Of a DNA stretch of 64,000 nt, positions 1 through 10,768 are shown piece after piece. The notes below the pieces were generated by a model that did not search any database, was not told the DNA's origin, and was given only the letters and a program-made list of their open reading frames with translations. Both the position numbers and the translations under genes were made by a program. Numbering within the stretch: the stretch's first letter is position 1; each line of letters opens with the position of its first letter. This DNA is from Roseinatronobacter monicus (GTDB taxonomy: Bacteria > Pseudomonadota > Alphaproteobacteria > Rhodobacterales > Rhodobacteraceae): the NCBI RefSeq assembly GCF_006716865.1, contig NZ_VFPT01000001.1, positions 1,607,001 to 1,671,000 on the forward strand. Direction: 5' to 3'.

Positions 1-89
1 TCCAGCAAAAAATTCTGACCAAAGCTTTTCTTCGCACGCAGATCATGGGTGCGGATGACGTCGCGCAAGGGCGGAAGGGCGTCGATCAT
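1..89 (-). CDS. rsmA: 16S rRNA dimethyladenosine transferase RsmA (KsgA), N-terminal fragment cut by window edge
   Basis: Only the first 29 codons lie in the window; the gene runs off the left edge. The translated start ends in the motif [11 protein letters not shown], the SAM-binding entry typical of RsmA/KsgA, which dimethylates two adjacent adenines near the 3' end of 16S rRNA late in small-subunit assembly. Its ATG overlaps the pdxA stop as ATGA (86-89), so it is translationally coupled to pdxA. The pdxA-rsmA order is a common proteobacterial arrangement, which supports the call. The identity rests on this N-terminal motif and the context alone. Confidence 0.88.
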   Translation of the reverse strand, partial: MIDALPPLRDVIRTHDLRAKKSFGQNFLL

Positions 90-1051
90 TGCCGACGTCC
101 AGCCATATCTTGCGCCATCTGCACCGCCGCAATCAATGACGAGGGGTCCGCTACTCCCTTGCCCGCAATATCGTAAGCCGTCCCATGATCGGGCGATGTA
201 CGAACGAAAGGCAGTCCCAAAGTCACATTCACCCCATGCGCGAAATCAAGGGTCTTGATCGGGATCAACGCCTGATCGTGATACATGCAGACAGCCGCGT
301 CATACGTTGCGCGCGCGGCTGCATGAAACATTGTATCCGCAGGCAATGGGCCGTTCAGCACCATGCCCTCGGCGCGCAACCGCTCCAGAACCGGGGCAAT
401 CACGGTCCCGTCCTCTTGTCCCATATGTCCGCCTTCTCCTGCATGCGGGTTCAGTCCGGCCACCGCAAGCCGCGGTGCCGCAACCCCGAAATCCCGGATC
501 AGGCTTGCATGGGTGATGCGCAAAGTTTCTTCCAGCACGGCCTCTGTCAGCGTACCCGGCACATCTTTCAGGGGGATATGAATGGTCACAGGCACAACCC
601 GCAGCGCGTCGCAGGCCAGCATCATCACCACCCGCCGGACACCTGCCAATTCGGCCAGAAATTCCGTATGGCCGGGAAACGCGAAGCCAGCGCCAGTTTT
701 CAACGCACCCTTGTTGATCGGACATGTCACGATCCCGCAGGCCGCACCGTCCTGCACCAGACCGACTGCGCGCGCGATCACCTCAATCACTGCCGCCGCA
801 TTGGCCGCATCGGGGGCACCCGGCAGGGCAGGGGCAGGAAAGGCATGGCGTAACACCGGCAATACCCCCACCTCAACCGCGACCGCGTCATCCGGGGCAG
901 AAACCAGTTCCCAACGCGCCCCTGTTGGCAAATGCTGCGGGTCACCCAGCCAGACAAAACCCGCCCGCGCGCCCAGCGCTTCGTGTGCCTTCACGGCGAT
1001 TTCCGGGCCTATGCCACACGGATCGCCACAGGTCATGATCAAAGGCTTCAT
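86..1051 (-). CDS. pdxA: 4-hydroxythreonine-4-phosphate dehydrogenase PdxA
   Basis: A 321-aa protein matching PdxA, the NAD- and divalent-metal-dependent enzyme that oxidises and decarboxylates 4-phosphohydroxy-L-threonine in the DXP-dependent pyridoxal phosphate pathway (cytoplasm). Visible signatures are the N-terminal [12 protein letters not shown], the PGHTEFLA segment with a metal/substrate-site histidine, [11 protein letters not shown], and the [12 protein letters not shown] block. The ATG at 1051 is preferred, with GGTGAG upstream on the minus strand; an in-frame GTG two codons earlier (1057) is possible. It follows mnmA on the same strand with a structured repeat between them, and its stop overlaps the rsmA start by four bases. 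Confidence 0.95.
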   Translation of the reverse strand: MKPLIMTCGDPCGIGPEIAVKAHEALGARAGFVWLGDPQHLPTGARWELVSAPDDAVAVEVGVLPVLRHAFPAPALPGAPDAANAAAVIEVIARAVGLVQDGAACGIVTCPINKGALKTGAGFAFPGHTEFLAELAGVRRVVMMLACDALRVVPVTIHIPLKDVPGTLTEAVLEETLRITHASLIRDFGVAAPRLAVAGLNPHAGEGGHMGQEDGTVIAPVLERLRAEGMVLNGPLPADTMFHAAARATYDAAVCMYHDQALIPIKTLDFAHGVNVTLGLPFVRTSPDHGTAYDIAGKGVADPSSLIAAVQMAQDMAGRRQ

Positions 1052-1069
1052 ATGCACTCACCGCCCCAA

Positions 1070-1143
1070 CATTTTCTTGCCTCAAATACTCCGGGGGGTG
1101 AATTGGCCGCAAGGCCAAGAGGGGGGCAGCGCCCCCCTTTTCT
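1070..1143. repeat. Structured intergenic repeat, copy 1 of 3
   Basis: The plus strand reads a conserved box ATTTTCTTGC-CTCAAATACTC, then a G-run, then a small hairpin (GGCC-gcaa-GGCC), then a strong hairpin of G6 against C6 (GGGGGGCAGCGCCCCCC) followed by TTTTCTT. Sister copies lie at 11231-11302 and 60825-60903. Here it fills the gap between the mnmA stop and the pdxA start, both on the minus strand, so any mnmA-pdxA read-through transcript carries the hairpins in the pdxA leader. It is probably a repeated terminator-like or REP-like element; I know no formal name for it. Confidence 0.75.
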
Positions 1144-2283
1144 TCAGGGCCCTTTCCATATCCAACCACCCCCAAAGACACGGCTGCCCTCTGGGGCATA
1201 GAACACACATGCCTGACCGGGGCTGATCCCTTCTTCCGGGCTCAACAACTCCACCTGCGCTTCTGTTTCTGAGAGCGGGCGCACGATCGCAGGGGCCGGC
1301 GGGCGGGTCGAGCGCAGCTTGACCCCCATCTCCCATTCGGGCTGCGAGGTGAAGGGCGCATCGCCCAGCCAATTGATCTCGCGCACCGGCACGGTACGCG
1401 TGGCCAGTGCCGTTTTCGGGCCGACAATCACGCGCCGCGCCACAGGGTCCAGTCGCACCACATAAAGCGGATCACTCAGCCCGCCGATGCCCAGCCCCTT
1501 GCGTTGCCCTATGGTGTAGTGAATCACGCCGCGATGCGTGCCCAGCACATGGCCTTCAAGATCGACTATCTCGCCGGGGTCAGCCGCGCCGGGGCGCAGC
1601 TTCTCGATGACCGCGGCATAGTTGCCATCGGGCACAAAGCAGATGTCCTGACTGTCAGGCTTGTCCGCCACACTCAGCCCATGCCGTGCTGCCAGCGCGC
1701 GGGTTTCGGCCTTGGTTTCCAGATGGCCAAGCGGAAAGCGCAAATACTCCAACTGCTCGCGCGTGGTCGAGAACAGAAAATAACTCTGATCCCGAACAGG
1801 GTCGGCGGCGCGGTGCAATTCTGCCCCGTGCAGGCCCATCTTGCGCTGGATGTAATGCCCTGTTGCCATGCAATCAGCACCCAGATCCTTTGCCGTCTCC
1901 AGCAGATCGCGGAATTTCACGCGCTCATTGCAGCGAATGCAGGGCACAGGTGTGGCCCCGGCCAGATAGGCGTCTGCGAATTCGTCAATTACCGATTCGC
2001 GGAAATGCGACTCGTAATCCAGCACATAATGCGCAAAGCCCATTTCATCGGCCACGCGGCGGGCATCATGAATATCGCGCCCCGCGCAACACGCTCCTTT
2101 TTTCGCCAAGGCGGCCCCGTGGTCATAGAGTTGCAGGGTTACGCCGACGACATCATATCCTTCTGCCGCCAGCTCTGCGGCAACCACCGAACTGTCCACA
2201 CCGCCGGACATGGCTACGACAACCCGCGTGTCGGCAGGTGGCTTGGCAAGGCCAAGCGAATTCAGGGGTGGATCATATGGCAT
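1144..2283 (-). CDS. mnmA: tRNA-specific 2-thiouridylase MnmA
   Basis: This 379-aa ATP-dependent enzyme thiolates position 2 of the wobble uridine in tRNA Lys, Glu and Gln. The PP-loop SGGVDSS sits at residues 26-32, followed by GACCAGRD, the PCIRCN segment with the first catalytic cysteine region, [13 protein letters not shown] with the second catalytic cysteine, and [13 protein letters not shown]. The start at 2283 (MPYDPPLN) has GGAG about nine bases upstream; a reading frame extends further 5' but has no family-like sequence. The downstream repeat abuts its stop codon. The gene is transcribed toward pdxA and divergently from sciP. Confidence 0.96.
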   Translation of the reverse strand: MPYDPPLNSLGLAKPPADTRVVVAMSGGVDSSVVAAELAAEGYDVVGVTLQLYDHGAALAKKGACCAGRDIHDARRVADEMGFAHYVLDYESHFRESVIDEFADAYLAGATPVPCIRCNERVKFRDLLETAKDLGADCMATGHYIQRKMGLHGAELHRAADPVRDQSYFLFSTTREQLEYLRFPLGHLETKAETRALAARHGLSVADKPDSQDICFVPDGNYAAVIEKLRPGAADPGEIVDLEGHVLGTHRGVIHYTIGQRKGLGIGGLSDPLYVVRLDPVARRVIVGPKTALATRTVPVREINWLGDAPFTSQPEWEMGVKLRSTRPPAPAIVRPLSETEAQVELLSPEEGISPGQACVFYAPEGSRVFGGGWIWKGP

Positions 2284-2355
2284 TGAGCTGCTCCGCAAGA
2301 TTGCGCGAAATATAAGAAAATCCTCTCTATTCTCAAGGCCCATATCCCATTTCAA

Positions 2356-2370
2356 TCAACCCGACATTAA
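2356..2370. promoter_or_regulatory. Candidate CtrA-binding site upstream of sciP
   Basis: The bases TCAA-CCCGACA-TTAA match the alphaproteobacterial CtrA consensus TTAA-N7-TTAA at seven of eight positions. The site lies 57 bases before the sciP ATG, where promoter control would be expected. SciP is itself a CtrA partner and inhibitor, so a CtrA site here would form a feedback loop. The match is short and one base is off, so this is a prediction. Confidence 0.45.
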
Positions 2371-2427
2371 TCAGATGGCGCGATTCTGTCTTCATCCACG
2401 GGATATAGGGTGAAGAGGGACTGCAAA

Positions 2428-2706
2428 ATGTACATCAAACGTGTCGATGGGCCGCGCGCAATAACGTTGCAAGATGGCTCGATTCTTACTCTGGCAGACC
2501 TGCCGCCAAACGATACGCGGCGCTGGGTGGCCAGTCGCAAGGCAATTGTCATCAAAGCGGTCGAATCGGGGCTTTTGTCAAAGAAAGCCGCGCTAGATCG
2601 GTATGATCTGTCCGAAGAAGAATATGATCTGTGGAAAGATGCCATCACCGATCATGGTCTGGACGCGCTGAAAGTCACCGCATTGCAAAAATATAGACGC
2701 TTGTAG
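2428..2706 (+). CDS. sciP: CtrA inhibitor SciP (DUF1153 family)
   Basis: A 92-aa helix-turn-helix protein of the DUF1153 family. In Caulobacter, SciP binds CtrA and DNA and blocks CtrA-activated transcription in G1. Family signatures visible are DGPRAITLQDGS, LADLPPNDTRRWVASRK, the helical YDLSEEEYDLWKDAI, and the C-terminal TALQKYRRL. The start at 2428 is chosen because GAGGGA lies eight bases upstream and homologues begin near here; an in-frame ATG 18 bases earlier has weaker support. It sits immediately upstream of ctrA on the same strand, and CtrA-like motifs flank it, consistent with a regulatory module. Confidence 0.92.
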   Translation: MYIKRVDGPRAITLQDGSILTLADLPPNDTRRWVASRKAIVIKAVESGLLSKKAALDRYDLSEEEYDLWKDAITDHGLDALKVTALQKYRRL

Positions 2707-2732
2707 GTTGAATCGGTTTTCTTCATCGTTCG

Positions 2733-2772
2733 GTAACGGAGAGTTAACGTTTTTGCGCGAGTCTCGGTTAAC
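2733..2772. promoter_or_regulatory. Candidate CtrA autoregulatory region upstream of ctrA
   Basis: The sciP-ctrA gap holds GTAA-CGGAGAG-TTAAC (2733-2748), a one-mismatch form of TTAA-N7-TTAA, and a second GTTAAC at 2767-2772. Both lie within 60 bases of the ctrA start. CtrA is known to autoregulate in several alphaproteobacteria through such motifs. A ribosome-binding site, AAAAGGAG, follows at 2778-2785. Binding is inferred from motif similarity only. Confidence 0.5.
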
Positions 2773-2791
2773 GACGTAAAAGGAGAACCAG

Positions 2792-3508
2792 ATGCGCGTT
2801 TTGCTTGTTGAAGATGACCCCACGACTTCTCGCAGTATCGAGATGATGCTGACGCATTCCGACTTCAATGTTTACGCGACCGATCTGGGCGCAGATGCGA
2901 TCGAACTCAGTAAGTTATATGATTATGATCTGATCTTGCTGGATCTGAATCTGCCTGACATGGCGGGTTTGGATGTGTTGCGTCAGGTGCGGCTTGCGCG
3001 CGTTGACACGCCGATCCTGATTCTGACCGGTGATACAGACACGAACACCAAGCTGCGCGGCTTCGGGGGTGGGGCAGATGATTACCTGACCAAGCCATTT
3101 CACCGCGAAGAACTCGTGGCGCGCATTCACGCCATTATCCGCCGCAGCAAGGGGCATGCGCAGTCTGTCATCCGCACCGGCAGACTTGCAGTCAATCTGG
3201 ATGCAAAGACGGTCGATGTGGATGGGCAGGCCGTGCATCTGACCGGCAAGGAATACCAGATGCTCGAATTGCTCAGCTTGCGCAAGGGAACCACGCTGAC
3301 CAAGGAAATGTTCCTGAACCATCTTTATGGCGGCATGGATGAGCCAGAGTTGAAGATCATTGATGTGTTCATCTGCAAACTTCGCAAGAAGCTGACCGAA
3401 GCGACCGATGGCGACAACTACATAGATACCGTCTGGGGCCGGGGGTATGTGCTGCGCGACCCTGCGATCAAATCCACCTCGCAGCCACAGGATGCGCTGT
3501 CGGCATGA
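2792..3508 (+). CDS. ctrA: Cell-cycle/motility response regulator CtrA
   Basis: A 238-aa OmpR-type response regulator. The receiver domain spans roughly residues 1-120 with the acidic pair EDD (8-9), phospho-acceptor Asp51 (LLDLNLPD) and Lys101 (LTKPF). A winged-helix DNA-binding domain spans roughly 125-225 with the CtrA-typical [16 protein letters not shown] and [17 protein letters not shown]. In Rhodobacterales CtrA is usually not essential and drives motility, gene-transfer-agent and quorum-linked genes; a flagellar switch gene (fliG) lies 12 kb away. It follows sciP in tandem and has candidate CtrA sites upstream. Confidence 0.97.
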   Translation: MRVLLVEDDPTTSRSIEMMLTHSDFNVYATDLGADAIELSKLYDYDLILLDLNLPDMAGLDVLRQVRLARVDTPILILTGDTDTNTKLRGFGGGADDYLTKPFHREELVARIHAIIRRSKGHAQSVIRTGRLAVNLDAKTVDVDGQAVHLTGKEYQMLELLSLRKGTTLTKEMFLNHLYGGMDEPELKIIDVFICKLRKKLTEATDGDNYIDTVWGRGYVLRDPAIKSTSQPQDALSA

Positions 3509-3574
3509 GGGGGCGCGCGCCTTTGGACTGGACGTAACCGCGCTGCAGACCTATCACATGCCCAACGTGGTTGA

Positions 3575-5734
<2,160 letters not shown>

Positions 5735-5735
5735 G

Positions 5736-7826
5736 ATGGCCGCGCGCCCTGAAATCCTGTTCCCCCTTTTTGCCGGGCTGGACACGCTAGAGGGGGTGGG
5801 GCCAAAAACTGTTAAAAGTTTCAGCGCCTTGCATATTGAGACGCCGCGCGATCTGATCTTTCATCTACCTCATAACCTGATTGACCGGACCCGCCGCGCC
5901 AGTCTTCGCGGGCTGGAATTTCCAACCACTGCGACAGTCGAGGTGACAATTGGCGCGCACCATCCGCCGCGCAGTCGCGGGCGTCCGTACCGCGTGCATG
6001 TGCAGGATGCGCAAGGCGAATTTCAGCTGGTCTTTTTCCATGCGCGCGGGGACTATCTGCAAAAGCTGCTGCCCACCGGGCAAAAGCGGCTTGTGTCTGG
6101 CAAGGTCGAATTGTTCGACGGGATTGCGCAAATGGTGCACCCCGATCATATCCTGCGGCCAGACGAGGCGACAGATCTGCCACAAGCAGAACCCGTCTAT
6201 GCCCTAAGCGCGGGTGTCAGCCCCAAGCTGATGGCCAAGGCCGTCTCAGGGGCATTGACCCGCGTGCCTGTATTGGCCGAATGGATCGACCCCGCGCAAA
6301 AGGCGCGCGAAGGCTGGCCGGATTGGCACAGCGCCATCGCCTCGGCCCATCAGCCCGCGCATCTGTCTGATCTGGCCGCATCCAGCCCGGCACGCACACG
6401 TTTGGCCTATGACGAATTTCTGGCCCATCAACTGACGCTGGCACTGGCCCGCGCGCGCCAGCGTCGTAAACCCGGCAGGCAAAGTCACGGCACAGGCGCG
6501 TTGCAGGCCAAGGTGTTGTCGGCATTGGAGTATGCCCCGACAGGCGCACAAAACCGCGCAATCGCCGAGATTGTTGCCGATATGGCCTCTGCCAGCCGCA
6601 TGAACCGCCTTTTGCAAGGCGATGTGGGCGCAGGCAAAACGCTGGTGGCACTGATGGCGCTGCTGGTCGCGGTCGAGGCGGGCGGGCAGGGCGTTATGAT
6701 GGCCCCGACCGAGATACTGGCGCGTCAGCATCTTGAAAGCCTTGGGCCGTTGGCGCAAGCGGCAGGAGTTAAACTGGCACTGCTGACCGGGCGCGACAAG
6801 GGGGCAGAGCGCGCTGCGAAGCTTGCAGCGCTGGCCGAGGGGCGCTTGCAGATCGTTGTCGGCACCCATGCCGTATTCCAGAAGGGCGTCGAGTTTTGTG
6901 ACCTGCGCCTTGCGGTGGTGGATGAACAACACCGCTTTGGCGTGGCACAGCGCGCCGCCCTTGCGGCCAAAGGCGCGGGCGCTGATGTGCTGGTTATGAC
7001 CGCAACGCCCATTCCCCGTTCGTTGGCGCTGGCGCAATATGGCGATATGGATGTCTCGGTGCTGGATGAAAAACCACCGGGCCGCAAACCGGTGCAAACG
7101 GCACTGGTTTCGACCGCGCGGATGGACGAGGTGGTCGATCATCTGCGCGCCGCCGTGGCCGAAGGGCGGCAGGCCTATTGGGTCTGCCCACTGGTCGAGG
7201 AATCCGAGGTCAGTACCCTGACCGCTGCCCATGCCCGGTTCGAGCATTTGCGCGCCACCCTTGGCGAGGGGGTGGTGGGCCTTGTTCATGGCCAGCTGCC
7301 CCCCGCCGAGAAAGACGCATCCATGGCGCGGTTCATCGCCGGTCAGACCAAATTGCTGGTGGCAACCACGGTGATCGAGGTGGGGGTGAATGTGCCCAAC
7401 GCCACGATCATGGTGATCGAACGCGCCGAAAGTTTCGGCCTTGCGCAACTGCACCAGTTGCGGGGCCGGGTCGGGCGCGGGGCGGCGGCATCGACTTGCC
7501 TGCTGATGTACGAGCCGCCCTTGGGCGAGACTGCGGCGCGCCGCCTGAAACTGCTGCGTGACACCGAAGACGGTTTTCGCATTGCTGAAGAAGATATGGC
7601 CATTCGTGGCGCGGGCGATCTGATCGGTACGGCCCAATCTGGCGTGCCACGGTTTCGTGTGGCCGATCTGGAACAACAGGCGGGGTTGATGGCCATCGCC
7701 CAAAGTGACGCACGCAATTTGCTACAAAGCGACCCCGACCTGACCGGTGAGCGCGGGCAGGCGGCACGTGTTTTGCTGTGGCTGATGGAGCAGGACAAGG
7801 CGATCCGCTACCTGTCCGTCGGATAA
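5736..7826 (+). CDS. recG: ATP-dependent DNA helicase RecG
   Basis: A 696-aa branched-DNA helicase that regresses stalled forks and processes Holliday junctions. The N-terminal wedge/OB domain is followed by helicase motifs: Walker A GDVGAGKT (about residue 295), DEQHRFG (about 394) in place of DExH, TATPIPRS, and the C-terminal QLRGRVGRG and the conserved TRG-like region GDLIGTAQSG. It starts one base after the ligA stop. A perfect SOS box begins at the base after its stop codon and precedes a small-peptide gene. Confidence 0.96.
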   Translation: MAARPEILFPLFAGLDTLEGVGPKTVKSFSALHIETPRDLIFHLPHNLIDRTRRASLRGLEFPTTATVEVTIGAHHPPRSRGRPYRVHVQDAQGEFQLVFFHARGDYLQKLLPTGQKRLVSGKVELFDGIAQMVHPDHILRPDEATDLPQAEPVYALSAGVSPKLMAKAVSGALTRVPVLAEWIDPAQKAREGWPDWHSAIASAHQPAHLSDLAASSPARTRLAYDEFLAHQLTLALARARQRRKPGRQSHGTGALQAKVLSALEYAPTGAQNRAIAEIVADMASASRMNRLLQGDVGAGKTLVALMALLVAVEAGGQGVMMAPTEILARQHLESLGPLAQAAGVKLALLTGRDKGAERAAKLAALAEGRLQIVVGTHAVFQKGVEFCDLRLAVVDEQHRFGVAQRAALAAKGAGADVLVMTATPIPRSLALAQYGDMDVSVLDEKPPGRKPVQTALVSTARMDEVVDHLRAAVAEGRQAYWVCPLVEESEVSTLTAAHARFEHLRATLGEGVVGLVHGQLPPAEKDASMARFIAGQTKLLVATTVIEVGVNVPNATIMVIERAESFGLAQLHQLRGRVGRGAAASTCLLMYEPPLGETAARRLKLLRDTEDGFRIAEEDMAIRGAGDLIGTAQSGVPRFRVADLEQQAGLMAIAQSDARNLLQSDPDLTGERGQAARVLLWLMEQDKAIRYLSVG

Positions 7827-7841
7827 GTTCCTAAAATGTTC
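7827..7841. promoter_or_regulatory. LexA (SOS) box, perfect GTTC-N7-GTTC
   Basis: GTTC-CTAAAAT-GTTC matches exactly the direct-repeat LexA operator known for Rhodobacter, Rhizobium and other alphaproteobacteria. It starts right after the recG stop and abuts a possible -35 element TTGACT (7842-7847). The next start codon downstream is that of a 33-codon peptide at 7897 with a strong ribosome-binding site. The box therefore probably controls that peptide rather than the recG gene upstream of it. Confidence 0.75.
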
Positions 7842-7896
7842 TTGACTGATTCGGGAACATATGAGAACAAAGCGGCAACACCAGATGGAGGATGCC

Positions 7897-7998
7897 ATGA
7901 ACCCCAAATCAAACCCCGCTTTTTGGCAGGATCTTGCTGGCGCACTTGCGCTTGGCGTGTTGGTTTTTGCCACGCTACATCTGCCTTTGTTTAGCTGA
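7897..7998 (+). CDS. Small single-pass membrane peptide, probably SOS-induced
   Basis: A 33-codon frame starting MNPKSNPAFWQDLAG, followed by one hydrophobic stretch of about 18 residues (LALGVLVFATLHLPLF) and ending in Ser. GGAGG sits at ideal spacing before the ATG at 7897; an in-frame ATG at 7885 overlaps that signal and is less likely. It has its own perfect LexA box 56 bases upstream and its own terminator (8074-8096), so it looks like a monocistronic SOS gene. The design recalls Caulobacter SidA (29-aa SOS-induced inner-membrane division inhibitor) and SOS membrane toxins such as TisB. No sequence homology to these is claimed; the function is unknown. Confidence 0.7.
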   Translation: MNPKSNPAFWQDLAGALALGVLVFATLHLPLFS

Positions 7999-8073
7999 AC
8001 TGCCTGCCAGTCAGATTGCCGCTCATACTGCCACGCACTGATGTCTGCCCTAACCTGCCGCCTCCATGCCCGC

Positions 8074-8096
8074 CCGCATGTGCGGCGGTTTTTTTT
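8074..8096 (+). terminator. Rho-independent terminator after the small SOS peptide
   Basis: CCGC-ATGT-GCGG forms a short GC stem (8074-8085), with further GC pairing possible to an upstream GCCGCC tract (from 8056), and runs into eight T residues (8089-8096). It separates the peptide gene from trmFO, whose start is 67 bases downstream. Confidence 0.7.
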
Positions 8097-8162
8097 ATGC
8101 GTGTCATTTGCCAAAGGCGCACACACTGGCTATCTGGTGCATAACTTAGAACAGGTGGTGAC

Positions 8163-9515
8163 ATGACCAAGACACTTCACATCGTGGGCGGCGGGATGGC
8201 CGGGTCCGAAGCTGCGTGGCAGGCGGCCAATATGGGTGTGCAGGTGGTGCTGCATGAAATGCGCCCGACCAGAGGCACATTTGCGCATCAGACCGAGTAT
8301 CTGGCGGAAATGGTCTGCTCCAACTCCTTCCGCTCGGACGATGATGAACAAAACGCCGTGGGGTTGCTGCATTGGGAAATGCGTGCGGCGGGTGGCTTGA
8401 TCATGCATATGGCTGACCGCCACGCCTTGCCAGCCGGGGGCGCATTGGCCGTGGACCGCGATGCCTTTGCCCAAGCCGTGACCGAGACACTTCTTGCCCA
8501 CCCGAATATCCGGCTAGAGCGGGGCGAGATCAACACATTGCCCGATGACGGGCAGTGGATCATTGCCACGGGCCCGCTGACCTCGGACAGGCTGGGGCAG
8601 GCCATTGCGGCCGAGACGGGCAGTGATGCGTTGGCTTTCTTCGACGCCATTGCGCCGATTGTCTATTTCGAGTCCATCGACATGTCGAAAGCATGGTTCC
8701 AGTCGCGCTACGACAAGGGAGAGACGGAAGCAGAGCGCAAAGCCTATCTGAACTGCCCCATGACCCGCGAAGAGTATGAAGCCTTCATCGACGCGCTGAT
8801 TGCCGCTGACAAGACCGAGTTCCATGAGGGGGAAACTGCGGGCTATTTTGATGGTTGCCTGCCGATCGAGGTGATGGCGGAGCGCGGGCGCGAAACCCTG
8901 CGCCACGGCCCGATGAAGCCTGTGGGCCTGACCAATCCCCATACACCCGGCGTCAAACCCTATGCCGTCGTGCAATTGCGCCGCGACAATGCTTTGGGCA
9001 CGCTCTACAATATCGTCGGCTTCCAGACCAAGATGAAGTATGGCGCGCAAACATCTGTTTTCAAATCCATACCCGGCCTACAGGATGCGTCATTCGCGCG
9101 TCTGGGCGGCATTCACCGCAACACGTTTCTGAATGCGCCAACCTTGCTGGACGATCAACTGCGCCTGCGCTCCAAGCCTAATATCCGGTTTGCAGGCCAG
9201 ATCACCGGGGTCGAAGGCTATGTCGAATCCGCGGCGATGGGTTTGCTTGCAGGCAGACTTGCGGCGGCGGAGTTGCTGGACCAATCCGCGCCACCCCCGC
9301 CGCGCGAAACCGCACTCGGGGCCTTGGTCCATCACATCACCGGCGGGGCAGAGGCCAAAACCTTTCAGCCCATGAACGTGAATTTCGGCCTGTTTCCGCC
9401 CATTGACGCCAAGGGTGGGCGGCGCGGACGGCGTGATCGCTACAAAGCCTATACTGACCGCGCCAAAGCCGCGTTCACCGAATGGCTGGGACATGCGGGC
9501 CGCGATGCCGCCTGA
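8163..9515 (+). CDS. trmFO: Methylenetetrahydrofolate-tRNA-(uracil-5-)-methyltransferase TrmFO
   Basis: A 450-aa FAD-dependent enzyme that makes m5U54 in the T-loop of tRNA with 5,10-methylene-THF as carbon donor. Signatures are the N-terminal dinucleotide motif [11 protein letters not shown] (about 9-19), [26 protein letters not shown], and the C-terminal [11 protein letters not shown]. The start at 8163 has AGGTGGTGAC upstream. Its 3' end overlaps the gluQ start region, so the two tRNA-modification genes are coupled. Confidence 0.96.
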   Translation: MTKTLHIVGGGMAGSEAAWQAANMGVQVVLHEMRPTRGTFAHQTEYLAEMVCSNSFRSDDDEQNAVGLLHWEMRAAGGLIMHMADRHALPAGGALAVDRDAFAQAVTETLLAHPNIRLERGEINTLPDDGQWIIATGPLTSDRLGQAIAAETGSDALAFFDAIAPIVYFESIDMSKAWFQSRYDKGETEAERKAYLNCPMTREEYEAFIDALIAADKTEFHEGETAGYFDGCLPIEVMAERGRETLRHGPMKPVGLTNPHTPGVKPYAVVQLRRDNALGTLYNIVGFQTKMKYGAQTSVFKSIPGLQDASFARLGGIHRNTFLNAPTLLDDQLRLRSKPNIRFAGQITGVEGYVESAAMGLLAGRLAAAELLDQSAPPPPRETALGALVHHITGGAEAKTFQPMNVNFGLFPPIDAKGGRRGRRDRYKAYTDRAKAAFTEWLGHAGRDAA

Positions 9516-10353
9516 GGGGCGCATCACACGCTTTGCGCCATCCCCGACAGGCCCGCTGCATCTGGGCCATGCCTATGCGGCCCTTGTCGCATCGCAGCGC
9601 GCTGTGGCAGGGCGGTTCCTTCTACGGATCGAGGACATCGACCAAAGCCGCTGTCGCACCGAGTTCGAGGCGCAGATTTACGAAGATCTGCGCTGGCTGG
9701 GCCTTCGGTGGCCTGAACCTGTGATGCGCCAATCCACGCGCCTCCCGGCCTACCGCGCTGCGCTGGAGAAACTGGCCGCTCTGGGCGTGATTTACCCCTG
9801 CTCCTGTACCCGCGCCGATATTCGCGCAGCCCTCAGCGCACCGCAGGAAATGGCCGCAGTTCATGGCCCCGACGGGCTGGTCTATCCCGGCACATGCCGC
9901 GCCCGCCCTATGGAACAGGCACTGCCAGATGATGCCCTGCGCCTGAATATGCGCGCAGCACTGTCACATTGCGGCCCCCTCTCTTTTATCGAAACAGGGC
10001 CGTTGCATGATGCACTGCACCCCCTCGACCCGGATTGGATGATTGAGAATGTCGGCGATGTGGTTCTGTCCCGCCGCGATATGGGAACCAGCTATCATCT
10101 GTCGGTAGTGGTCGATGACGCCGCACAGGGCATCACGGAAGTGACCCGCGGCGATGATCTGTTCGAGGCAAGTTTTATCCATGTCCTGCTTCAGGCGCTG
10201 CTCGAACTTCCCCGCCCAAGCTATTATCATCACAAACTTATTCGCGACGATTCTGGCAAACGTCTGGCCAAGCGCGACAATGCGCGCGCGATTGCGCAAC
10301 TGCGCGCCGAAGAGGCCAGTGCGCAGGATATCCGGCTTATGCTGGGTCTGTAA
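9505..10353 (+). CDS. gluQ: Glutamyl-Q tRNA(Asp) synthetase GluQ
   Basis: A 282-aa truncated glutamyl-tRNA synthetase without the anticodon-binding domain. It attaches glutamate to queuosine of tRNA Asp. Visible features are [15 protein letters not shown] (HIGH signature), the cysteine-rich zinc site CSCTRAD plus YPGTCR, and GKRLAKRD in place of KMSKS near the C-terminus. The start at 9505 ([10 protein letters not shown]) lies inside the trmFO 3' end; an ATG at 9493 is in frame too. The 3' end runs 17 bases into the convergent hisI gene. Confidence 0.93.
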   Translation: MPPEGRITRFAPSPTGPLHLGHAYAALVASQRAVAGRFLLRIEDIDQSRCRTEFEAQIYEDLRWLGLRWPEPVMRQSTRLPAYRAALEKLAALGVIYPCSCTRADIRAALSAPQEMAAVHGPDGLVYPGTCRARPMEQALPDDALRLNMRAALSHCGPLSFIETGPLHDALHPLDPDWMIENVGDVVLSRRDMGTSYHLSVVVDDAAQGITEVTRGDDLFEASFIHVLLQALLELPRPSYYHHKLIRDDSGKRLAKRDNARAIAQLRAEEASAQDIRLMLGL

Positions 10354-10705
10354 GCGGTGCCATCAATTCCACCTCCGCGCCCCCGCGCACGGCCGTGTAA
10401 AAGCAGCTTTGACGCATCGTATGGCAGGCGGGGCCGGATTGCTCGACCACTACAAGCACGCAATCGCGGTCGCAATCAAAGCGGAAGTCGACCAGCTTTT
10501 GCACGTGACCAGAGCTTTCGCCCTTCACCCAAAAGGCCTGACGCGAGCGCGACCAGTATGTAACGCGCCCGGTTTCCAGCGTGCGACGCACGGCATCTGC
10601 AGTCATCCACGCCATCATCAGGATCTGACCGCTTGCATGATCCTGCGCAATCGCGGGGATCAGACCTTTTTCGTCATATGTGAGGGTTTGCGGATCGAAA
10701 TTCAT
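10337..10705 (-). CDS. hisI: Phosphoribosyl-AMP cyclohydrolase HisI
   Basis: A 122-aa enzyme for the third step of histidine synthesis, opening the adenine ring of PR-AMP. The conserved AWM, TYWSRSR, FWVKGESSG, the acidic DCDRDC and the C-terminal CHTMRQSCF are all present, supplying the zinc and magnesium ligands. It lacks the HisE domain, as usual for single-domain HisI. AGGGA precedes the ATG. Its last 17 bases overlap the convergent gluQ gene. Confidence 0.95.
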   Translation of the reverse strand: MNFDPQTLTYDEKGLIPAIAQDHASGQILMMAWMTADAVRRTLETGRVTYWSRSRQAFWVKGESSGHVQKLVDFRFDCDRDCVLVVVEQSGPACHTMRQSCFYTAVRGGAEVELMAPLTDPA

Positions 10706-10768
10706 GGGCTATGTCCCTAAATAAGCAGTGCAACTCTTACCGCACCCCGCCACCAAGGAAAACCCGCT

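Noticed and set aside
3512..3521. GGCGCGCGCC palindrome after ctrA as a terminator
   Set aside because: It has no loop and only three T residues follow; it is likely a chance GC palindrome.
6246..7703. Long open frame antisense to recG (485 codons)
   Set aside because: It mirrors recG codon bias and shows no recognisable domain; RecG itself is certain from its helicase motifs.
7855..7868. Second LexA-like site GAAC-N6-GAAC next to the SOS box
   Set aside because: The spacing is six, not seven, so it does not fit the alphaproteobacterial operator; only the GTTC-N7-GTTC at 7827-7841 is claimed.
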